Assembly (NCBI GenBank): GCA_028684915.1
Contig: JAQUEZ010000221.1
Coordinates: 1 to 9,975 of the forward strand
Length of the DNA stretch: 9,975 nucleotides
Direction: 5' to 3'
Source: Desulfobulbus sp.
Lineage (GTDB): Bacteria; Desulfobacterota; Desulfobulbia; Desulfobulbales; Desulfobulbaceae
Under the pieces are notes generated by a model that saw only the letters and a list, made by a program, of their open reading frames with translations, was not told the DNA's origin and made no database searches. Position 1 is the stretch's first letter. Each line of letters opens with the position of its first letter. A program made the translations under genes and the position numbers. This document shows, in pieces, positions 1 to 7,189 of the stretch.

Positions 1-133
1 TGTAGTTATCGTTACTTAGCAATAACAATACTACTACATTTGGAGCTGCCTTTCCATTGTAAACGTTAGAATTTCAGAGAGTTATAGCCGCCAGAGGGTG
101 CCTGTGTGGTGTGCGAAACTCTAGTTAATGGTC

Positions 134-169
134 ATCGTTACCAGCGGAATAAACGCTACTGGTAACGGT
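134..169 (+). promoter_or_regulatory. Stem-loop in the leader of the chemoreceptor gene
   Basis: CGTTACCAG at 136-144 is the exact reverse complement of CTGGTAACG at 159-167, giving a 9-bp perfect stem with a 14-nt loop; one A-T and one G-T pair can extend it outward. It ends about 60 nt before the start codon at 231. No T-run follows, so it is not a classic intrinsic terminator. It could be an RNA leader structure or a palindromic protein-binding site; the sequence does not decide between them. Confidence 0.35.
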
Positions 170-215
170 TTCGAACAAATTGTGCAGATATCCATTCAAT
201 GAAATATTAACAAGA

Positions 216-222
216 AGAGGAG
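216..222 (+). promoter_or_regulatory. Ribosome binding site deciding the chemoreceptor start
   Basis: AGAGGAG lies 8 nt upstream of the ATG at 231. This supports that start over the in-frame upstream start at 180, which would add a 17-residue polar extension ahead of the first membrane segment. Confidence 0.7.
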
Positions 223-230
223 TCGGGAGG

Positions 231-1895
231 ATGTTGAAAAATCTTAAGATCAGAGCACGGTTAAGTCTAGGTTTTGGCATCATCATGGTACTGATGATGA
301 TCGTCGGAGGATATTCGGTCAAATCGATCAAAAGCCTGCAAGGCGAAATCAAGTTGCTGGTAGAGGATCGTATGGTCAAGGTTGAACAGGCCAACCAGAT
401 CATCGATAATGTCAACATAATCGCCCGTGGTTTGCGCAATATTATCATCGATGACAGCAAGGATCGGCAGGGCGATGAACTGCGGCGTATTGCCGAAGCC
501 CGCAAGATGGCCGGTGAACTCTTCGAAACTTTGAGTAAAACGATCAAGAGCGAAAAGGGTGCAGCACTCGTGAAGAAAGGAGCCGAGCTGCGCTCTGTTT
601 ACGTTCGGCAAACCGAAGTGTACATGGAAATGATCAAGATCGCTCAGGTTGAGCAGGCAAAAAAACTGCTGCTTACCGAAGTGAGGGAATCTCAGCGAAA
701 CTATCTCGCAGTCCTTGAGAATTTTATCACCTTTCAATCAGACCAGGCCAAAGAGGCCGGCAAGCAAGCTGCGAGCAGTGCCGGTACGGCAGCCACCCTT
801 ATTTATACCATTCTGGCCATCGCTCTAGCCCTCAGTGTTGTCTTTGCCTTCTTTATCATCCGTTCTATCACCGGCCCCGTGAGCAAGGCCGCTGCTCTGG
901 CCGCGACCATGGCTAAGGGCGACTTCACCGCCAAGCTCGACATCGATCAGAAAGATGAGATCGGACACATGGCCACATCGCTTAACTCCATGATCGACCA
1001 ACTAGGTTCCATGATCCGCGATATCGTCAGCGGCGCTAATCGTCTTACCTCTTCCTCCAACGATATGGCCGCGGTTTCTAAGCAGTTGTCGTCCGCTGCC
1101 CGCGACACCGCCGACAAATCAGGGGCGGTTGCAGCCGCCACCGAGGAAATGAGTGTCAACATCCAGAGTGTTTCAGCCGCGATGGAGCAATCCTCGAGCA
1201 ACGTCAACATGGTGGCCTCCTCCACCGAGGAAATGACCGCCACGGTTACCGAGATTGCCCAGAGCGCGGAGAAGGCCAGAGCCATCAGCGAGAGCGCGGT
1301 CAAGCAGTCGCGGCTCACCTCTGAAAAAATGGCGGCGTTGGGGGACTCAGCCAAGAAAATCGGCCGGGTCACCGAAACGATTACCGAGATATCCGAACAG
1401 ACCAACCTGTTGGCTTTGAACGCTACCATCGAAGCCGCGCGTGCCGGTGAGGCTGGCAAAGGATTTGCGGTGGTTGCCAACGAGATCAAGGAGTTGGCTC
1501 GTCAGACCGCAGCGGCCACTGTGGACATCAAAAATCAGATCAGCGAGATGCAGTCCACGACGACGACCACGGTTGAAGACATCGAAAAAATTTCTGAGGT
1601 CATCATCGAGATCAACAACGTGATCAACGGCATTGCCACGGCCGTGGAAGAGCAGTCGGCCGCCTCTAATGAGATTGCCGACAACATTTCCCAAGCCTCA
1701 CAGGGTATCGCCGAGGTCAACGAGAATGTGGCCCAGAGTACTGTGGTTATCGCCGATATTACCCGTGATATCGCCGGTATCAATCAACAGTCGAATCAGG
1801 TAGGGGACGGCAGTAACCAGGTGCAGTTGAGTGCCCAGGGGTTGGCAGAACTGGCCGGGCATCTCGAAAACCTGGTGAATAAATTCAAGGTGTAA
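231..1895 (+). CDS. Methyl-accepting chemotaxis protein with four-helix-bundle sensor
   Basis: An inner-membrane chemoreceptor of 554 aa, expected to signal through CheW/CheA to the flagellar motor. TM1 is at about residues 10-30 and TM2 at about 188-210. Between them lies a roughly 155-residue, mostly helical periplasmic region typical of the 4HB_MCP sensor class. A HAMP domain follows (about 211-263, with the ITGPVSK start). The long coiled-coil signalling domain runs to the C terminus. Its hairpin tip (about 389-420) holds the near-invariant [19 protein letters not shown] segment, so CheA/CheW coupling should be intact. Likely methylation heptads are seen as AATEEM and SSTEEM. No C-terminal CheR/CheB-binding pentapeptide is present; the protein ends LVNKFKV. 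The ligand cannot be inferred. The start at 231 is chosen from the ribosome binding site and the TM1 position. The next native gene starts about 160 bp downstream on the same strand. Confidence 0.95.
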   Translation: MLKNLKIRARLSLGFGIIMVLMMIVGGYSVKSIKSLQGEIKLLVEDRMVKVEQANQIIDNVNIIARGLRNIIIDDSKDRQGDELRRIAEARKMAGELFETLSKTIKSEKGAALVKKGAELRSVYVRQTEVYMEMIKIAQVEQAKKLLLTEVRESQRNYLAVLENFITFQSDQAKEAGKQAASSAGTAATLIYTILAIALALSVVFAFFIIRSITGPVSKAAALAATMAKGDFTAKLDIDQKDEIGHMATSLNSMIDQLGSMIRDIVSGANRLTSSSNDMAAVSKQLSSAARDTADKSGAVAAATEEMSVNIQSVSAAMEQSSSNVNMVASSTEEMTATVTEIAQSAEKARAISESAVKQSRLTSEKMAALGDSAKKIGRVTETITEISEQTNLLALNATIEAARAGEAGKGFAVVANEIKELARQTAAATVDIKNQISEMQSTTTTTVEDIEKISEVIIEINNVINGIATAVEEQSAASNEIADNISQASQGIAEVNENVAQSTVVIADITRDIAGINQQSNQVGDGSNQVQLSAQGLAELAGHLENLVNKFKV

Positions 1896-2056
1896 AGTAA
1901 TCCGATACGCTTGCTTCGGCTTTTTCTTCAACGTAACACCCCCATGGCGGCGGGCATAGGCGCTGGTGGGGAATAAGCCGGATTTCATAGGAAATGCAGT
2001 ATGAAAACCACACTCCGGCCGCGTTGATTAAAATAATTATTAAAGAAAAAATACTC

Positions 2057-2809
2057 ATGAACTTTAACATCTTCAAATGGCGGTCACTGAACACAAAGAT
2101 GACCATCTTCACGCTGGCCATTTTTCTTGTCAGTATCTGGTCACTCGCGTTCTATGCCAGTCGGTTATTATACCAGGATATGCAACGCCTGTCGGGAGAT
2201 CAACAGTTTTCGACGGTTTCATATATAGCCGCAGCGGTCAATGAAGAACTGGGAAACCGACTTGAATCGATAAGAGGGATTGCCGGAGAAGTCTCTCCGG
2301 AAATTCTCGCCAACTCGAAGGCTCTGCAAACATTATTGGAACAGCATCCGGTTTTCCAGAGTCAGTTCAACGGTGGTACCTATGTGACCGGGATAGATGG
2401 CACCGCAACTGCCTCTCTTCCGCTCTCGGCAGCGAGGATTGGCGTCAATTATATGGATCGAGATCATATAGTCGCTGCGCTTAAGGAAGGAAAAACGACA
2501 ATCAGCCGACCGGTTATGGGCAGGATGCTGCATGCCCCCGTTTTTTCAATGGCTGCGCCTATTAGTGACACTCAAGGTAAGGTGATCGGTGCCCTAGCGG
2601 GTGTGGTAGACCTAAGCAAGCCCAATTTCCTGGACAAGATTACGGACAACCACTACGGCAAGACAGGCGGATATATGCTTGTCGCACCACAGCACCGAGT
2701 GATTGTGACTGCCACAGGCAAGAGTCATATAATAGAACAACTTCCCGCAACAGGCATCAGTCCGTTGCTTGATCTTTTTATTCAAGCTCAAGTTTCTGAG
2801 TTGACCTAA
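2057..2809 (+). pseudogene. 5' piece of the hybrid kinase: TM1 and truncated double Cache sensor
   Basis: Native sequence runs to 2786. It encodes a short cytoplasmic start, TM1 (about residues 15-34, around FTLAIFLVSIWSLAF), and most of a double Cache extracellular domain, including the motifs VTGIDGT, YMDRDHI and FSMAAPISD and the membrane-distal/proximal strands up to DLFIQ. Translation then enters the left end of the IS4-type element, adds seven foreign residues (AQVSELT) and stops at TAA 2807-2809. The product would be a membrane-anchored sensor fragment with no second membrane segment and no output domain, so it is unlikely to function. Confidence 0.9.
2780..2786. repeat. Target site duplication (left copy), IS4-type insertion
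   Basis: ATTCAAG, identical to 4334-4340, directly abuts the outer end of the element. Joining across one copy restores the codons D-L-F-I-Q-G-Y-E-G of the kinase in frame, which confirms the insertion point to the base. Confidence 0.93.
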
Positions 2810-4191
2810 CCAGCTGTGATCTGGTTATTAATTTGCAAAAACTTCTTTCCTGTTTGCAGCATATCAACAGCAACGCGCATGACTGCATCAACAAGGGCAA
2901 GCACTGCATCTTCTGCGATTATTCCAACAGCCCGAACTTTGTTCAAGGCGAGGCTGAGGAGTCTTTGCATGGCTTCAACCAGGCTCAGGTCCCGTCTTTC
3001 CTCGCTGCAGGCAAAAAAGAGGGTGCCGAGCGTTCGGGGATCGTCATGACAGCGCTGCTCAAATGCCAGAAAGATATAGCGGCTCATGACAATGGTGATA
3101 TGTCCGATGATGCCGTCAAAATCCCGCAATTGGGTTTCCCGCTCAAGATTGAGGTAATGTTTCATCATCTTGAAGAACACCTCAATGTCCCACCGTTTGC
3201 CGTAGATTCTGACGACCTCCTCGTCGGCAAGATCAATCTTGGTCGACAGGATGGCCAGCCACTGACGTTTGTGGCGGTGACGGACAAAAACGATCTTTAT
3301 CTTCTGCTCTTTCTTGGTCTCGACAACCACGCTGGCGAGAATCCGCGCTTTGCCGGGACGCTTCTTCAGTTTGCTGAACAAACGGCCCAAGGTCAGCCAT
3401 TGCTCCTGGTGACGGTAAAACACCTTGGGCATGTCCTTGCCCATGCAAATCACCGGCAGGTGCTTGCCCAGTATGGCCAGAATCGAGGGGAAAGCAAACC
3501 AGCTATCCATCAGGAGGTAGTCGGCGCGGATTCCACATGCCAGCACCCTTTTGACCATGGTTTCCAGATGGTTCGTGGATTTGGCTATGGCTTCAATCCT
3601 ACGCTTGTACCCGCAACAGCGTTTATCCAGTTCCTTCTTGATGCCCTGAATCCGCTTATTCACCTTGGCCGAGGAACACAGGATGAAATCCAACGGCAGG
3701 AAACTCGCCCCATCGGACCAACCCAGGGTCAGGAGTTTAAATCCTTTCAGACTCCGGTTCCTGTTGTGGTCATGAACCCAAGCCAGCAGTTCGACCACCT
3801 TGGAGCGGGAACGGTCATAGGTGCTGTCGTCGATGATCAACACCTTTTCGCGCTGTTCACTGGTCAACACGTCCATGAACCGAACCACCACAGTCACCAG
3901 ACCCAGCAGGAACTTCCGCCAGTTATACCGAGGGTTCTTGAGGAATTCGTAGGCGGAATCCTTCTGAAATCCCAGGGTCCGGTTGTTGACGATGCCTCGG
4001 GAGAAGTTGACACCACCGAATGGCAAGGTAAAGATGGCGGTGAACACTGCAAGCGGTTTTGCCCCCCGCAGCTTGCGAATCCCGCTGCCACCCAGCAGCG
4101 TTCCGACCTTGAAATCTTCCATGAAGGAAGAAATCCGGTCATGCAGTCGTTTTGCTTCTTGTTGCTCCTGGTAATATTGGTTACGATCCAT
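2806..4191 (-). CDS. IS4-family DDE transposase
   Basis: A 461-aa cut-and-paste transposase. The RNase H-like catalytic triad is visible: Asp at 121/122 in the IIDDSTYDRS motif, Asp229 in LLMDSWFAFP, and Glu337. The IS4-family YREK signature is present with exact canonical spacing as Tyr330-Arg333-Glu337-Lys344 (within IYGKRWDIEVFFKMMK). A long, mostly beta insertion lies between the second Asp and the Glu (about 245-320), as usual for this family. Full length and with no internal stop, so probably active. AGGAGGG at 4202-4208 lies 10 nt before the ATG. The gene fills nearly the whole element; its stop lies within the left inverted repeat. It is transcribed against the kinase gene it interrupts. 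Confidence 0.95.
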   Translation of the reverse strand: MDRNQYYQEQQEAKRLHDRISSFMEDFKVGTLLGGSGIRKLRGAKPLAVFTAIFTLPFGGVNFSRGIVNNRTLGFQKDSAYEFLKNPRYNWRKFLLGLVTVVVRFMDVLTSEQREKVLIIDDSTYDRSRSKVVELLAWVHDHNRNRSLKGFKLLTLGWSDGASFLPLDFILCSSAKVNKRIQGIKKELDKRCCGYKRRIEAIAKSTNHLETMVKRVLACGIRADYLLMDSWFAFPSILAILGKHLPVICMGKDMPKVFYRHQEQWLTLGRLFSKLKKRPGKARILASVVVETKKEQKIKIVFVRHRHKRQWLAILSTKIDLADEEVVRIYGKRWDIEVFFKMMKHYLNLERETQLRDFDGIIGHITIVMSRYIFLAFEQRCHDDPRTLGTLFFACSEERRDLSLVEAMQRLLSLALNKVRAVGIIAEDAVLALVDAVMRVAVDMLQTGKKFLQINNQITAG

Positions 4192-4201
4192 TTAAGCCTT
4201 T

Positions 4202-4208
4202 CCCTCCT
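4202..4208 (-). promoter_or_regulatory. Ribosome binding site of the IS4-type transposase
   Basis: On the minus strand this reads AGGAGGG, a near-consensus Shine-Dalgarno sequence 10 nt upstream of the ATG ending at 4191. It fixes the transposase start. Confidence 0.7.
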
Positions 4209-4333
4209 GATATCATTAGGTATTTCGCAAATCCAATGTATCAGAAAGCGAAAGGCTTTTCACGTTAAAATTTAACTATTTCAATTGCTTATATGATTTA
4301 AAAGCGTCCTTAACGGCAAGCCCGAAACTTGAG

Positions 4334-4340
4334 ATTCAAG
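4334..4340. repeat. Target site duplication (right copy), IS4-type insertion
   Basis: ATTCAAG, an exact copy of 2780-2786, immediately outside the right terminal repeat. Perfect identity of the two copies argues for a recent insertion. Confidence 0.93.
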
Positions 4341-5866
4341 GGTATGAGGGCTCAGGTATTGGAACCGATTCAAACGGTAAGGAAGAACTGATTTCCGCCA
4401 AAAGTGTTCCGATAGCGGGTTGGTACGTGGCCGTCTCGCAGCCGACCGCAAGTGCCTTTGCCCCGATTCACGAAATGCAGCAACGTATTTTGCTGGCTGC
4501 TATCCTTATTACCGTTCTAGTGTTGTTTCTGACCTCCTGGATACTGCGGCGCCTGCTCTCGCCGATGATTGCTGCCAGAAAATATCTTGCCAACCCCTCG
4601 ACAACGAACCAGCCTTTACTCTTGCCTATCACACATCAAGACGAAATTGGTGAATTGCTAGATGCCTTCAATCACCTCCTGGAAACTCTGGCGCAACGGG
4701 AAAAGGCGCTCAAGGCCAATCGGAGGCAGTTGACGGACATTATCAAATTTCTTCCAACCGCCACTCTTGCCGTTGACAAGAAGGGGCAGGTCATTATCTG
4801 GAATGAAGCTATCGAACAAATGACCGGCATTCCAGTTGCGGAGATGCTTGGCAAAACGGACTATGCCCATGCGATCCCGTTTTATGGAGAGGCGCGACCG
4901 CAGTTGCTAAATTTAATCCTTGATGACAGTACCGAAATCGCATCCCGCTATCCCGACATTATCCGCAAAGGTGATACCCTCAGTGCAGAAGTATTTTGTA
5001 ATGCCCTTTACGGCAATAAGGGGGCATGGATTTTCGCCAAGGCCGCACCTCTGCACGATCAGGATGGAAACATTGTTGGTGCTATCGAAAGCGTTCGAGA
5101 CATCACGGAGCGCAAACTAGCGGAAACCTATGGAGACATAGGAAGGGAAGTTCTGCATATACTCAACGAGCCAGTAGATTTGCGGAATGCCATCCAACGT
5201 GTTCTTGCGACATTAAAGATACGGACCGGGTTTGATGCGATTGGCATTCGCTTGCAAGAAGGGGAGGACTACCCGTATTTCGTCCAAGAGGGGTTTACTT
5301 CGGATTTCCTGCTCAAAGAAAACTCATTGATGGCGCGGACGACGGATGGCGGAATATGCCGGGATCAAGACGGAAAAGTCAAGCTGGAGTGTACCTGCGG
5401 TCTTGTTCTCTCTGGCATGATCGATCCAACCAATCCGCTTTTCACGCTAGGGGGCAGTTGCTGGACCAACGATTCTAATCTGCTTTTGAGTATTCCCTCC
5501 AGCGAAGATCCACGGCTTAATCCTCGCAATCAATGCATACATAATAATTATACTTCGATCGCTCTGGTGCCTATTCGAGATAAGGGAAGAATTATTGGCC
5601 TGATTCAGTTCAATGATCGACGCAAAGGAGCCCTTTCGCTCAGTATAGTTGAACACTTGGAGACCTTGGCTACCCACCTTGGTGCAGCGCTGATACGCAA
5701 GCAAACCGAGGAAGAAACCAAAGCCCTGCAATCACAACTCCTTCAGGCGCAGAAGATGGAAGCAATCGGTACCTTGGCTGGTGGTATAGCCCATGATTTC
5801 AACAATATTCTCGGCGCGATATTCGGTTATACTGAAATCGCCGGGCCTGTAAATAATTTTGTGTAA
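4341..5866 (+). pseudogene. Middle piece of the hybrid kinase: end of Cache, TM2, HAMP, PAS, GAF, H-box
   Basis: Native sequence is 4341-5842. Numbering follows the 1089-aa reconstruction. It holds the last strand of the Cache domain ([10 protein letters not shown]), TM2 at about 293-312, HAMP, a PAS domain with the [11 protein letters not shown] core (about 372-501), a GAF domain (about 510-697), a short coiled coil, and the HisKA H-box [10 protein letters not shown] with His728. After Ala744 the frame enters the IS256-type element, adds GPVNNFV and stops at TAA 5864-5866. A GTG at 4427 is the first usable in-frame start, but no ribosome binding site precedes it, so expression is doubtful. 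The GAF domain has an unusual set of cysteines (583, 594, 596, 617, 642) plus His644. Confidence 0.9.
5835..5842. repeat. Target site duplication (left copy), IS256-type insertion
   Basis: AAATCGCC, identical to 7182-7189; 8 bp is the usual duplication length for IS256-family elements. Joining across one copy restores G-Y-T-E-I-A-I-D in the kinase frame just after the H-box. Confidence 0.93.
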
Positions 5867-5887
5867 ATGGTCTTTTCGGTTTTGCTT

Positions 5888-7108
5888 TCAGTAAACAGGC
5901 ATTCTATCGCCAAAGAGAATGGAAAAGCGGTTCAAGGCCACCTTCCAATCTCTGATGGGCATAGTCCATTTTTTGGCGATATTGTTCAGTGCCAGATACA
6001 ACAGTTTGAGCATCGATTCATCGTTGGGGAAAGAGCCCCGATTCTTGGTCACTTTGCGCAGTGACATGTTCATTGATTCTATGGCGTTAGTTGTATAAAT
6101 CACCTTGCGAATTTCAGGTGAATAGGCAAAAAACGGTCTAATTCGTTCCCAATTCCTCCGCCAGGATTGACCGATGGATGGATGCGATTCATCCCATTTC
6201 GTTTCAAAGGCGGTCAGATTCATCTCCGCCTGTTCATCTGTCGGCGCCTGGTAGATGGCCTTGAGATCCGCGGCCACCTCTTTGCGCTGTTTCCATGAAA
6301 CATATTTCAAAGAGTTACGGACCATGTGGACCAGGCAGAGCTGGACCTGGGTGCGTGGAAAAACCGTTTCGATGGCTTCAGGGAAACCCTTCAGGCCGTC
6401 AACGCAGGCAATGAAAATATCCTGGACGCCACGGTTTCTCAACTCGGTCACGACCTGCAGCCAGAATTTGGCCCCTTCGTTTTCGGCAACCCACATCCCC
6501 AAGACTTCTTTGACGCCGTCCAGAGTGATGCCGATGGCCAAATAGACGGCCTTATTGATCACATGGCCGGTATCACGGACTTTGACTCGGATGGCGTCAA
6601 GGTACACAATGGGGTAAAGGGCCTCAAGTGGTCTATTCTGCCAAATTTTCACCTCGTTGGTGACGGCGTCGGTGACCGTTGAGATCAGTGTGGGCGAGAC
6701 TTCAACCCCATAGATCTCCTCCAGGTGGCCCTGTATCTCCCTGGTGGTCATTCCCCGGGCATACAGGGAGATGATTTTGTCGTCAAAACCAGCAAAACGG
6801 GTCTGACCTTTGGGAATGATGACCGGCGCAAAACTGCTGTCCCTGTCCCGAGGAACCTCGATCGGCAACGAGCCGAACTCTCCCTTGATGGTCTTGGCGG
6901 ATTTGCCGTTGCGACTGTTGCCGCCCTTGGTGGCGAGGTTTCCATTTTTCTCATGGCCCAAATGGACGGTCATTTCCGCCTGGAGTGCCCGCTCAAGCAA
7001 CCCCTTGGTCAGTTGTTTGAGCAACCCGTTTTCCCCAATCAATTCTTCAGGTTTCAGGTGATTATAGTCGGCTAGCAACCGATCCAGCAGTTCTTTTTCA
7101 ATGGCCAT
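5888..7108 (-). CDS. IS256-family (mutator-type) transposase
   Basis: A 406-aa DDE transposase of the IS256/MULE-like group. The catalytic residues can be placed as Asp171 (IVYLDAIRVK), Asp237 (ACVDGLKGFPEAI) and Glu344 (TTNAIESMNMSLRK), the last in the conserved TNAIE-type motif. The Cys/His pair of LCLVHMVRNSLKYV, conserved in the family, is also present. The N-terminal region has the ALQAEMTVHLGHEK and GNSRNGKSAKT motifs typical of this family. The frame is open upstream to 7165, but the ATG at 7106-7108 has AAGGAG five nt upstream and gives the usual family length, so it is preferred. No damage is seen; the enzyme is probably active. Confidence 0.96.
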   Translation of the reverse strand: MAIEKELLDRLLADYNHLKPEELIGENGLLKQLTKGLLERALQAEMTVHLGHEKNGNLATKGGNSRNGKSAKTIKGEFGSLPIEVPRDRDSSFAPVIIPKGQTRFAGFDDKIISLYARGMTTREIQGHLEEIYGVEVSPTLISTVTDAVTNEVKIWQNRPLEALYPIVYLDAIRVKVRDTGHVINKAVYLAIGITLDGVKEVLGMWVAENEGAKFWLQVVTELRNRGVQDIFIACVDGLKGFPEAIETVFPRTQVQLCLVHMVRNSLKYVSWKQRKEVAADLKAIYQAPTDEQAEMNLTAFETKWDESHPSIGQSWRRNWERIRPFFAYSPEIRKVIYTTNAIESMNMSLRKVTKNRGSFPNDESMLKLLYLALNNIAKKWTMPIRDWKVALNRFSILFGDRMPVY

Positions 7109-7113
7109 ACATG

Positions 7114-7119
7114 CTCCTT
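7114..7119 (-). promoter_or_regulatory. Ribosome binding site of the IS256-type transposase
   Basis: Reads AAGGAG on the minus strand, 5 nt before the ATG at 7108. It decides the start against an upstream in-frame ATG at 7165 that lies inside the terminal repeat region. Confidence 0.7.
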
Positions 7120-7181
7120 GTGGTAGAGGGATACTTGCCGTATCCCCATTTGGCCATTTACACAAACTTTTTTACACCCTC

Positions 7182-7189
7182 AAATCGCC
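7182..7189. repeat. Target site duplication (right copy), IS256-type insertion
   Basis: AAATCGCC, an exact copy of 5835-5842, immediately outside the right terminal repeat. Confidence 0.93.

Larger units (their letters stand above)
1..230. other. Non-coding leader upstream of the chemoreceptor gene
   Basis: No convincing gene is seen here; the open frames in this stretch lack supporting features. It contains two inverted repeats, one at 78-83/117-122 (AGAGTT with AACTCT) and a stronger one at 136-144/159-167. I looked for a c-di-GMP riboswitch, sigma-28 and sigma-70 elements and found no match good enough to call. The segment presumably holds the promoter and 5' leader of the following gene (inference). 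Confidence 0.5.
2787..4333 (-). mobile_element. Complete IS4-family insertion sequence, 1547 bp
   Basis: The termini are inverted repeats. The left end at 2787-2806 and the reverse complement of 4314-4333 share a perfect outer CTCAAGTTTC and match at 15 of 20 positions. A 7-bp direct repeat flanks the element. It carries one transposase gene on the minus strand and no passenger gene. Structure and coding capacity look complete. The 7-bp duplication is shorter than the 9-12 bp usual for IS4/IS10/IS231-like subgroups and would suit the ISPepr1-like subgroup, but the subgroup needs a database comparison. The outermost bases of the right end form part of the transposase leader (4192-4333), where I could not confidently assign a promoter. 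Confidence 0.93.
5843..7181 (-). mobile_element. Complete IS256-family insertion sequence, 1339 bp
   Basis: Terminal inverted repeats: 5843-5872 and the reverse complement of 7152-7181 match at 24 of 30 positions, including a perfect inner GTTTGTGTAAATGG-like block (TTTGTGTAAATGG). An 8-bp direct repeat flanks the element. Length, repeat size and duplication all agree with the IS256 family. It contains one transposase gene on the minus strand and no passenger. The element appears complete and potentially mobile. Confidence 0.95.

Noticed and set aside
180..230. Upstream in-frame start of the chemoreceptor at 180
   Set aside because: The AGAGGAG at 216-222 fits the ATG at 231, and the extra 17 residues are polar and would precede a normal N-terminal TM1.
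1..230. c-di-GMP riboswitch ahead of the chemoreceptor
   Set aside because: The conserved core of the GEMM-I class could not be found; only generic hairpins are visible.
947..1489. Minus-strand open frame of 180 codons inside the chemoreceptor
   Set aside because: Antisense to the highly conserved signalling domain; no family resemblance or ribosome binding site.
1902..1925. Possible intrinsic terminator after the chemoreceptor (CCGA/TCGG followed by TTTTT)
   Set aside because: The stem is only four pairs with a ten-base loop, too weak to call, although the T-run is suggestive.
2833..4275. Plus-strand open frame of 480 codons covering the IS4-type element, longer than the transposase itself
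   Set aside because: It is antisense to a clearly recognised transposase with intact catalytic motifs, its translation shows no recognisable domain, and it would cross out of the transposase gene into its leader. It is a codon-usage shadow.
2787..7181. The two ISs as ends of one composite transposon carrying 4334-5842
   Set aside because: The elements belong to different families with different ends, each has its own target duplication, and the segment between them is the collinear middle of the kinase gene.
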